Shown: in pieces, positions 14,107-64,000 of the stretch
Numbering within the stretch: the first letter of the stretch is position 1
Layout: the number at the start of each line of letters is the position of its first letter
Assembly (NCBI GenBank): GCA_964020975.1
Contig: OZ026630.1
Coordinates: 28,148,337-28,212,336, forward strand
Length of the DNA: 64,000 bases
DNA from: Hermodice carunculata
Taxonomy: Eukaryota > Annelida > Polychaeta > Eunicida > Amphinomidae
Direction: 5' to 3'
The notes under the pieces: generated by a model
What the model saw: the letters and a program-made list of their open reading frames with translations, nothing else
Databases searched by the model: none
Told to the model about the DNA's origin: nothing
Translations under genes and position numbers: made by a program

Positions 14107-15122
14107 ACAAAATGATGTATGATACAGCAGTAGCATTGAGGATATGTGATACAAGAGTGGCTTTAAGAATGTGTGATACAGCAATAGTTTTGGGGATGTG
14201 TGATACAGCAGTGGCTTTGGGAATGTGTGATGTAGAAGTGGCTATCAGGATGTATGATACAGAAGTGGCTTTAAGGTTTTGTGAAGCATCAGTGGCTTTG
14301 GGGATGTGTGGTAGTGGCTGATGTATGATACAGCAGTGACCTTGATGATATGTGATACAGCAGTGGCTTTGAGGATGTGTGATATAGCAGTCACACTGAG
14401 GATGTATGATACAGCAGTGGCTTTGAGGATATGTAACATAGCAGTGGCTTTGAGGATGTGTGATACAGCAGTGGCTATGAGGATGTATGATATAGCAATC
14501 GTTTTGAAGATATGTGATATAGCAGTAGCTATACGGATATATGATATAGCAGTGGCTTTGGGAATGTGTGATAGTGGCTATGAGGATATATGATTCAGCA
14601 GTGGCCTTGAGGATATGTGATATAGCAATGGCATTGAGGATATGTGATATAGCAATGGCTTTGAGGATATTGTATTTGCGTCTTTTTGTCCAAAACCACT
14701 TCTTAGTAGTCATTACCCTATTCCGCAGTCCGAACTCTTTGCTCTCCATAAGGTAACCTGTCCCTGTCTAACCTATATACATGTAGAAGTACTATCGTCG
14801 ATATTGCACACGTTCCTCTGTAAAATTTTGACATAGGCTGTATTAGCCCAAATAAATTAAAGGGTGTTCTGCGGGTAACTACTCAACATGTTTCGGAGCC
14901 TTTTACATATATGATAGAGCAATAGCTTTGAAGATATGCAATACAGCAGTGGCTATAAGGATGTATGATGTATCAGCAGTGGCTTTGAGGATATGTGATA
15001 TAGCAGTGGCATTGAGGATATGTGATATAGTAATGGCTTTGATGATATGTAATACAGCATTAGCTATGAGGATGTATGATAAAGCAGTGGCTTTGAGAAT
15101 ATATGATATAGCAGTGGCTGTC
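14107..15122. repeat. 27-bp minisatellite in two blocks
   Basis: Blocks at about 14107-14672 and 14905-15122, unit like TGTGATACAGCAGTGGCTTT + GAGGATA, much diverged. The unit is a multiple of three, so both strands stay open (nine-residue repeats ICDTAVALR on plus and a SHILKATA type on minus); not a gene. About 230 bp of unrelated sequence splits the array. Confidence 0.93.
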
Positions 15123-15289
15123 TTTTAATTTTCCTCATATAAATCAACAATGACACATTGACAGATGAGGGCAGCACATGAGCTGTCTGTAGCTCAGTGC
15201 AGGCATCAGGCCTGCACCAATAATTGTGAGGACAGACAAGTCCAAATCAGCTGGTTAATATGCTGTTCCAACTGAAACAGTGCCCGTCT

Positions 15290-15716
15290 GTGTGAACTAC
15301 CACTATTTACTCCTGAACACAACCCCAGCCATCCAGACCAAAGTGACCTCTGTGTGGATTACCAACATATACTCCTGAACACAACCCCAGCCATCCAGAC
15401 CAAAGTGACCTCTGTGTGGATTACCACCATTTACTCCTGAACACAACCCCAGCCATCCAGACCAAAGTGACCTCTGTGTGAATCACCACCATTTACTCCT
15501 GAACACAACCCCAGCCATCCAGACCAAAGTGACCTCTGCGTGGATTACCATTATCTACTCCTGAACACAACCCCAGCCATCCAGACCAAAGTGACCTCTG
15601 TATGGATTACCATTATTTACTCCTGAACACAACCCCAGCCATCCAGACCAAAGTGACCTCTGTGTGGATAACCATGATTTACTCATGAACACAATCCAGA
15701 CCAAACTGACCTCTGT
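15290..15716. repeat. 62-bp minisatellite, about 6-7 copies
   Basis: Unit contains TTTACTCCTGAACACAACCC, CAGCCATCCAGACCAAAGTG and ACCTCTGTGTGGATTACCA. Spacing is 62 bp; the last copy is shortened. Confidence 0.96.
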
Positions 15717-18685
15717 TCACAGGACACTTGAACCAACTGATTTTTTTGACAAGTTTGGGTTATAAAACATCCAAATACATGCATAAATGTTCAGAAGAGA
15801 ATGTAGTCAGCCATCAGAGTGACATGGGTACATCAATGCAAACAAATAATGCATTCTTTCAATCTTTCTTCTGTATTGTTGAGTTCTGCAGAGGTATCCA
15901 CTGTCAATTTCTGGTTACTTGCGTAAGAATACCATCGATTAAGAAGTGTCCAGTGCATGGAGATCTCCTCGTACGATGTCATCTTACTATTGGATGTTCT
16001 TTCACTTTTCCTTCAATTCCTACATTCCCTTGGCAGGCTTGCCTTTTACACATTCTAGATTTACGATATCCAAAACGATATATCCTTCAGGAAAATTGAC
16101 AGGCAACCAGTAGGTCTCTGAGATTCATAATCTCACTACCTGTTCATTATTTACTGTATTTATCTGATCATTGCTGTTATTTCAGGAACTCCATACTTTT
16201 TTATGTCTCTCTTGCAAACAGTACACCAAGGCAAATTAACAGCTACATTCATAAAGACACAAATCAGTATTTGGTGACTTTTGCAATACGTGTGTGTCTC
16301 AATGCTCTTGTCCTAACAAAGCCTTGGATACATAATGGACATCAAAATTTAGGCACCCCATTGTATATGGCCAGACAGTTCTATCACACCAAGAGACAGG
16401 GGCAGCCAGTACCACTTGTCTGCCTGTCATAACACTTGGCTTCCAGCCAAAACGTAACCCTTACGCCACTGCATTGCTCAGTGTTTTTTCTGTGAATGCA
16501 AATTAAAAAGTTACTGTGAAAGTATCAGTTTTCCCTGTTCATATCATTGACCAAGCCACTTGGTATGAATTTCTGAGAGGTTCATGCGAGGTAAATGACC
16601 TGGGAGAGCACTCAGTACAACCGGCATTCTCTGATGTGAAAACTGTAGAGGCCTTGTGGGGCTGGAAGCGCACTGTGCTGCCAAATTATGTCATGTCACA
16701 GCCTCTATCATACCAGCCTGACTATGACCTTTGCATAGTCTAACAAAGACTATGACCCATAAATAGTCTTTTAACCCTCTCCTTGCTGGTGCCAGTGTTC
16801 CTTCACTCAGGTTACCCCTGTGCTTCTGCTCCATCCATTCTGAATACCTGGCATGTCAGCCACACATACCTCTTACACATCTACGCACCTTCTCAAGTAA
16901 ACGAATACTCTTTAAATACCCAGAGTTTACGCACAATTAACACACAGTGAAAACTACCCAGAATCTCCTTTAAAGACCTTACAATAAAAACAGCTCTTTT
17001 TTCGGAAACCTTTTCCCATTTTTTTTAAATTCATTGTTTTATTTCCTGTATTAAGACCTCTCTGCCATTTGTTCCCACTAGCCTTACTCTTTTCCCACTT
17101 GAATTACAGCTGAGTCAACAGCTTTCCTCAGCATGGATTGAGTATTAGAATATAAAAGTGTCTTTTGGTTAGGTCAACAATTGGCCAACCAATGTAATAA
17201 ACTGCCATAACAAGTGACTCACAAAACAACTCTTCAATATGAAAGTAGCTAACTGCATACACATATTTACAACTATATTGGTTGTAACTTTTTTTTCTGC
17301 AAAATTTCATCTCAAGTGAGACAACATTCCTCAACATACTTTTATTTCCTGGAACATTGCTGTTTATGCAGTAAAATAGGTTACCCTAGTAGGCTTTCAA
17401 TAAACTTATCCCCCCCCCCAGCTTCTTTCGTATCCATCTGAATCCTATCAGTAGTCAGTGACACAGGCAACACCAGTGTATAATTGATAAGATATGCATC
17501 AGTATGGACATGATGCCTGGGGCCAAATTTGTCACGACAGCCAATTATGTCCTTTTCAACTCTGGAAACACTGAACAATGGCATAATGATGGCTACAAGT
17601 TACCCACTCTAATTTTATCTACAAATATAACTTCACACAGAGTGATTTATATATTGCTGTAAAAACACGTTCTTTTTTTCATTGGAGGGGCGCTGCACTG
17701 CAAACGTACTGTAATTGAAAATAATATATTGCAGATCATCAGTGCAAAAATTTGACCTGAGCCAGACGAATGTAGTACCATGTCGAGTACATGTGCCTTT
17801 TTCAGTTCATGTTCAGATGGGGGTACTGTAGGTTAAATGGTGCCTGCTTTAACCCTATGGCTCTGGCAACTGAGTCAACAGCCAAAGTGCACTGTACCCT
17901 GAGAGGGCATACACATGCTGTGTCCTAGTCATCCATATCATTCTTGATGAAAAAGATGCACATGACATTTATGACACTGAACCATTTTTGACAAATTTTA
18001 ACGGGAAAAAGTTGCATGCCACTACATGATGAGAAGTCCCTAAGGGTTAAAACACCACTGCAATGACAGATACATGCTTCTCTGGTTGGGCTGTAGAGCC
18101 CATTTCTTTGTGAAGTTGTTCATACCAGATGGTCGTCTGTTATTTATGCCCACTTTAGCTTGGCTGAAAACTGGGAAATGTACACAAAGTACCACTTTGT
18201 AAGCATATGAGTGATATTTGCAATGTCCACCTTACTGCTTACAATCATATATAAAACAAGTTTTTCATTCAATGATGTACCCATTTCACAGATCCTAGCA
18301 GGGGCCCTGCTGTATTATTATAACTGTAACTTAAGTGGTCCAATTATTGTTCACATCCACTAACCCCACTGCCACCACCATACACTTTCATGTAATGAAA
18401 ACCCTGCAGATTCAAATCCCTTTGAATCATGTTTTACCATGCAGTTCAATCCATTCATCCACAGACATTCAGCTGCCCAGTGAGTCCACACCAGCAGATA
18501 GACTCAGTACTCCAGCAGGCTAAATAGATGGTCCCCTAAAAATGTTTCCTGCAGTTTCTGGATAGTTGCATTGGCAATAAAACTAGCTGAACATTTCTTT
18601 ACAACTTTCACATTAGCCACTGCAGCCACTTGACCTAACCTGGGTCATTTTCCTATGAATTTTCATAAAAAGACATCTGAAGAGA

Positions 18686-18940
18686 TTAACTCTTTCAGTG
18701 CCAAGCAGGATTAAAGTCGATCTACTTAAGTCAAACTATATGTAGTCAGAATTATCATGAAAAATCCCAGATTTGTATTCCTCACAAAAAGACCTGTCAT
18801 TCAAGTACCAGCATGCCTTTAGTTCCAGAGAGAATATCCCAGGTCAACAGCTTTTCTCAGCACGCATTGGGTGCATTGCGCCCAATGCGCACCGAGAAAA
18901 GCTGTTGACTCAGTCTAAAATTTAACACTGAAAGAGTTAA
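18686..18940. mobile_element. TTAA-flanked piggyBac-type MITE, complete copy
   Basis: 255 bp. The ends TTAACTCTTTCAGTG and CACTGAAAGAGTTAA are perfect 15-base inverted repeats including the TTAA target. The centre holds the palindrome CAACAGCTTTTCTCAGC ... GAGAAAAGCTGTTGAC. TTAA duplication is the hallmark of the piggyBac superfamily; no transposase is present. Confidence 0.85.
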
Positions 18941-19693
18941 CACATAAATTACTTTCCCCCACACATATCAAATTTATCAAGGTTGAATCTCGAAAATGGA
19001 TAAAAAAAAACTGTTGTAAAACTACTACAAAACACAAGTATGCACTAATACCTGTTCATACAGACACACTTTGTGAAAATGAAAAAGCACATGTAACTCA
19101 TAAAACTGTGTGTTTAAGTTTAGAAGTTATTGACATGATAATATGTTTCATGATGGCAGATATATAGCTTTTGACTTGAATAAATTCTGAACAAGGAAGT
19201 GCTTTCAGAAATGTAACTGGGGTCATTTGTCATTTCCTTTTATTCAAAGCTGGACAGAAGCATTGTGTCATATGCTGCTGCCTTTTCACAGTCAATTGTC
19301 AATGTCTGCAGACAAATTATGTGTACAGCAAGGTATCCCAAGGACCAAGCAGTGTGCGTTCACTTTTGTTTTAATGTGTGAACTGCAAAGGGCAAAGGAT
19401 CATGATCAAAGTGAAGTGCAGTTTTGCTACCAGTGAGATTAGACATTTTAACTGCTCAGCTGGACTTCCATGTACATTCTTTTACAGTAAATGAGTGGGG
19501 GCTCTTGCAATTGGCTTGTGGGGGGTGGGGGTGGGAGTGGTCACTGGAAAAACAAAACCTTTCAGGCTTACACGTTTTTGCAACACTGAGGCTCAAAATA
19601 CCCCCAAATAAAGCACTTCAGAGGTAACATTTCAAAATTTGGATGGAAGGTGATGAGGCTCCATGTATTACTTTAAGAACAGCACTGTATTAT

Positions 19694-19884
19694 TAGGGCC
19701 TGTATTTTTCCGTTTCAAAAAACTAGAAATTCCATTGCACCAGCCAGAAATTTCCAAATTCCGTTTCAGCAGTTCTCTTTGTGTGTAAAACACATTCAGG
19801 CAAAACAGCAAATTCCATTTCAGAGGTGACAAAAATTCATTATTCCATTTCGTTTCCATTAAAAATGGAAAAATACAGGCCCTA
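19694..19884. mobile_element. TA-flanked MITE with GGGCCTGTATTTTTCC ends
   Basis: 191 bp. The left end TAGGGCCTGTATTTTTCC and right end GGAAAAATACAGGCCCTA are perfect inverted repeats bounded by TA. The interior is AT-rich, with repeated CCATTTC/AATTCC words. Confidence 0.8.
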
Positions 19885-20048
19885 TATTATTGATAAAGAA
19901 AGGATGCATACCTAAAAGTATGGTTTAAAAAAGCTTCAATATTGTGTTTGAAATCTTGGTCCATGAGAACAGAGCTAAAATGATGTGACACATTCGGAAT
20001 ACAAAAGGCACCAGTATTCTGATAAAACTAGATCACGAAGGAACTTAC

Positions 20049-60320
<40,272 letters not shown>

Positions 60321-63300
60321 CTGGTAAAAACAACAAGGACCACTGTTACTGTTGGGATCATTTACCCACAAACCACAGCACGGACACTGGGTCTCGGCAA
60401 GTCCTGCTGGTGTCATGAACCTAGACCCGGGTCCACACAGGCACTCGCAATGCCTCAACAACAAAATTGTAAACAGAGAACAAGTTGTGATGTAAAGTTT
60501 GAGTTGTAGCTCAAGTCAGCGATGCATGTAACCACATTGGATGACAGTGATTAAAGTACCCGCCACAAGATGAGCCCTTGACAGCTGCATTGTCATGTAG
60601 ACTCTCCTCATTGGTCAATAAACGTGTCATGAATATTATGCAACGAGTGGAGCACAGCCGGTGTTGCCTAAATGGCCTGTTATTATTGGCCCAGCAGCTT
60701 TTGCAGGCTCCTGTGCTCCATCCGGCTCTTTTGTGCAAAATGGTGCATAAGAAACTCGGTTAATAACTTGACCTATTTTCCAACACTTCAGACAATTGAG
60801 CAAGCCCATCATAGTGACACATGAATACATCACCGTTCACATCCAAAACAAATGGGGCAGCCTCCCATGCAGGCTGAGAAAAGCTGGCTGTATTGATGGG
60901 CCCAATGCTGCACACACGATACACACGTGGGTGAGGACCACGCTGAGCGGGGCAAAATTTAGGGACATTCATGAGTCCTGTGCATTGGTGGTATATTGCA
61001 CATTGCTTTGTAACTTGCGTAATTTATGTGGTAATCGTACTTTCCCTTATTTGTGGGGGCTGCCCTTATTCACAAAAATCAAAGATGAACAGGTTGAGAG
61101 AGCATTTCTACTACATTGCTTAGTACTCACGATTAGACACACTCGCGTAGATGATATGTGAAAATTCTCAGGGTGGGTCAGTCGCACAAGGTAAAAGCTT
61201 CAGCTACCTTTTCACCGGTTTTTTTCTTCTGGATATTGAACTGTGTATTTTCATGTAAATAAACTTACTGAGTAAATCTCTCAACATCAAAAAACTAGGA
61301 TGACCCAACCGTTGGTCTGACAGTTTGGTCTACCAATCATAATGGCATCCATTTGAGGATCCAAATGCTGGAATATATAAAAATGCCACCTGAGAAAATC
61401 CAGAACAGAGACACTAAGACCAAGCAGAGGGAAAGCCACAGGATGCATCTAGCAGATAGGGACTCTTGTCGAACTTTATGCTCAATTTTTGGTTCAGTTC
61501 CCATCTATCCATTGGATGACAAGAGTGCACAATATGATGCTTTGCATGAGAAACATTAAACTTTTTCCACTTGAGGTTACCTATCTGATAACAAAGCTAT
61601 GCAGAATAGGAAACAATTCCTAATTTGCCAGCAGAGCAGATAGTGATTTTTCAAGGTTGATTCAGAGTGAACAACCACTTATCCATTACCCCGAGTGTGT
61701 ACATGACATCTCTCCTGGTATGCCGGGACTACTGTACACTCACACTAACTTGCCAGCACAGCGGTTTAATAGACTGGTACCGTGCTGTATCATTTTGATG
61801 CCCAGGCACAAGTTATAAAAAATATTGCCTGACATTACACAGCAATGTTACCACATGCTATATAAGCAAGGAACCTCACAAGGTTTTCAAATGTCCCCTA
61901 ATATTAGTTCATACCAGAACAAAATATAGCGTTCAGAGAACAGATTACCCTTGGCGCCCACAATCTTTTTTTTTTCCTGAATTCTGATTTTTTTTTTTGA
62001 GACTTCACAGTAGAACACTTTACACACAATTTCCATATTGTTGTCTAGGAAATGAAAGAACACTTTTGGATGTGTTCTTGGGGCAAATTCTGGTGACAAA
62101 GACCACTGTACTGTGCATCACTCAGACAGCCATCAAATAAATACTTCAAAAGTTTCATATGAAGTTTAAACAAGAGGACTGTGTGAACAGCCCGTGCCTC
62201 AGCTGATCTTGACATTCATCACACTTGCAGCTCTATGAACTTGGGAAAGGATCAAGGACACCATGTTCTGAGTAAGTCTGACCTTTATAGAAGAACCCTT
62301 ACATGTACAACATCAAAGTTCAAGTAGTTCTCAAGCTATAATGAAGAGTAAATTCATGTATGTTGCACTGTGACCCCACAAACGACGTCAAGGTCATTCA
62401 TGTACTGTCTCAGCATGACCTTCATACAGAATAATTAACATGTGTAGCTAACTCAAAACAGATCTCAAGTTATCAAATAAACAGTAAATTTCGTGTCAGT
62501 TGTCCTGTGAATTAGCATTAGAATGCCCATTGACTTACATAGTAATCAATAGGAAAGCTCCACTGACTGGTAAGTACCGTAATTGAAAATCCTTAAAAAT
62601 CAGGAATCCAAAGCAGTGTCACCTACTAAACAACTGTTTGACCCTTCCACAACAACATATCCATCACATTTCAGCTTAATCTAAGGGACAGTTCTGAAAA
62701 CAAGTGAAAAATAGCAAAACCATACAAAAAATTCATAAATCATTTTGCAGCGCCACCTAGTGAACAAATTGGTAACTAGGTGTCCCTGGGAGTGTCTATG
62801 AACTATATCAAAGCAATTGGGTGAGCGGTTTCAGAGGAGAAGAATTTTGAAGGTTTGCCCCAAAAAAGAACAAACAAATTAAAAAAAACCCCAAAAATCA
62901 ATAGAGCATGACCATTTGAACACACTTGATAGAGATCCACCCAAGGCACATCCCCACCAAGTTTGAAGTAAATCTGGTCAATATTATTAAAGTTATGACC
63001 ATTACAAAAAATTCCCATGTTAAACTTTCCTATTAAAACTTTTGTAGAGATTTTTGAAAAAAAATCATTAAAAAAATCCAAATTTATTGGAACATGACCA
63101 TTGGAACAAACCTGGTAGACACCCACCCAAGGTACATTGCCACCAAGTTTGAAGCAAATCTGGATGGTGGTTTTGGAGAAGAAGTCGAAAATGTAAATTA
63201 GCATTAGAATGCCCATTGACTTACATGGTAATCAATAGTGAGGGTGCATTAAAAAAAAAAAAAAATCAATGGAGCGTGACCATTTGAACAACTTGGTAGA

Positions 63301-64000
63301 GATCCACTCAAGGTGTATCCCCACCAAGTTTGAAGTCAATCTGGATGACGGTTTTGGAGAAGAAGTCGAAAATGTGAATTAGCATTAGAACGCCCATTGA
63401 CTTCCATAGTAATCAATAGGAAAGCTGCATTGACCGACAAGTACCAGAATTGAAAAAATCGTTAAAAATCAGGAATCCGCAGCATTCCCACACAGTGAAC
63501 AACTTTGTTTGACCCTTCTACAAGGAACATATCCACCATGTTTCAGCTTAATCTGAGTGACGGTTCTGGAGAAGAAGTCGAAAATAGCTATAACACACAA
63601 AAATTCATAAAGAATTAGGAAAAAAATCGCAGCGCCACCTGGTGAACAAATTAAGAACTAGGTGTCCCAGGGAGTGTTCCTGTGTGATATCAAAGCAATT
63701 GGGTAAGCGGTTTCGGAGAAGAAGATTTTTTAAGATTTACCCAAAAAAGAACAAAAAAATTCATTAAAAATCCAAAAATCACTGGACCGTGACCAATGAA
63801 CAAACTTGGTAGAGACCCACCCAAGGCACATCTCCACCAAGTTTAAAGTGAATCTGGCTGACGGTTTTTGAGAAGAAGTCGAAAATGTGAATTGTGGACG
63901 ACGGACGGACGGACGACGGACGGACGGACGGACGACGGACGACGGACCCTCAAAAAACCTCAGCTGACTGACAAGTCAGCTGAGGTAAAAATAAGAGGAA
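60321..64000 (-). other. Intron upstream of exon 1 (incomplete)
   Basis: It is defined by the acceptor of exon 1; no earlier exon was recognised. 60324-62160 contains several overlapping minus-strand frames without splice support and no recognised repeat. 62168-63984 is a hairpin-ended element, listed separately. Confidence 0.75.
62168..63984. mobile_element. Pearl/Helentron-like hairpin-ended element with (ACGG)n, copy B
   Basis: It starts ACAAGAGGACTGTGTGAACA + GCCCGTGCCTCAGCTGA. Several diverged core repeats follow, with recurring phrases CCCATTGACTTACATAGTAA, CACCAAGTTTGAAGT, GGTTTTGGAGAAGAAGTCGA and GCGCCACCTGGTGAAC. Then (GGAC/GAC)n at about 63897-63947 and the 3' hairpin CTCAGCTGACTGACAAGTCA + GCTGAG. 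The TCAGCTGAGG at the 3' end is the exact complement of the 5' CCTCAGCTGA. Confidence 0.78.

Larger units (their letters stand above)
1..20048 (-). other. Downstream intron, more than 20 kb, after exon 9
   Basis: It begins with the GTAAGT donor of exon 9 and has no convincing exon to position 1. It holds four long minisatellites, a nested MITE pair and several other MITEs, listed separately. Nothing beyond scattered low-complexity sequence and short repeat scraps was recognised in 980-1950, 2165-3800, 7080-10255, 11175-12765, 15720-18685 and 18945-19690. The SH2 region expected of a p85 gene must be spliced in from beyond position 1, unless exons were missed. Confidence 0.7.

Noticed and set aside
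14090-14749. 219-codon minus-strand frame with a nine-residue repeat
   Set aside because: A consequence of the 27-bp minisatellite; the opposite strand is open too, and no splice or start context was found.
15181-15240. tRNA-like words (GTAGCTCAGTG)
   Set aside because: No cloverleaf can be formed around them.
18233-18320. Possible next exon on the minus strand (acceptor ACAG, donor GTAAGG, open frame)
   Set aside because: The translated segment (RAPARICEMGTSLNEKLVLYM) does not resemble the p85 sequence expected after RPPWEKI; the splice-like signals look coincidental.
60511-60972. Overlapping minus-strand frames just upstream of exon 1, considered as an earlier exon or promoter
   Set aside because: No donor in a usable phase, no recognisable domain and no clear core-promoter elements; CCAAT-like words alone are not enough.

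Overview
This window is eukaryotic and non-coding over almost its whole length. It appears to be the interior of one large, intron-rich gene on the minus strand. Nine exons with GT-AG borders and matching phases (60320 down to 20049) total 1010 nt, about 2.5% of the 40.3 kb they span. They encode 336 consecutive residues: a SAM domain, a proline-containing linker, a complete C1 zinc finger and a RhoGAP domain. The RhoGAP resembles the BH domain of the PI3-kinase p85 regulatory subunit (LPNPVIP motif, YR arginine finger, RPPWEKI end). A splice acceptor precedes the first exon and a splice donor follows the last, so both gene ends lie outside the window. For a p85 protein, the SH2-iSH2-SH2 part would be expected at lower coordinates.

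Organism: the DNA is AT-rich, with introns of 0.5 to more than 20 kb packed with MITEs, minisatellites and long microsatellites. Several elements combine core tandem repeats, an (ACGG)n microsatellite and a 3' hairpin, like the 'pearl'/Helentron-associated elements described from bivalves. I infer a marine invertebrate, probably a mollusc or another lophotrochozoan; this is inference only.

Layout (the gene reads right to left). 64000-60321: upstream intron with a large (ACGG)n hairpin-ended element. 60320-60186: SAM exon 1. 60185-46987: 13 kb intron. 46986-46906: SAM exon 2. 43600-43549: linker exon. 39525-39412 and 38949-38851: C1 domain. 33977-33867, 31486-31409, 30279-30148 and 20256-20049: RhoGAP. 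20048-1: downstream intron, rich in minisatellites (41, 62, 27 and 62 bp units).

The most interesting structures outside the gene are these. (i) TTAA-flanked piggyBac-type MITEs share a central palindrome, while their terminal inverted repeats differ between copies and match within each copy. (ii) Two families of hairpin-ended elements have 5' and 3' ends that stay complementary; in one family the ends co-vary between copies. (iii) One of these families carries a six-period 145-bp array with paired TCAAGGTCA nuclear-receptor-type half-sites. (iv) A minisatellite appears to have grown inside a MITE from its own terminal repeat. No RNA genes, CRISPR arrays or complete autonomous transposons were seen.
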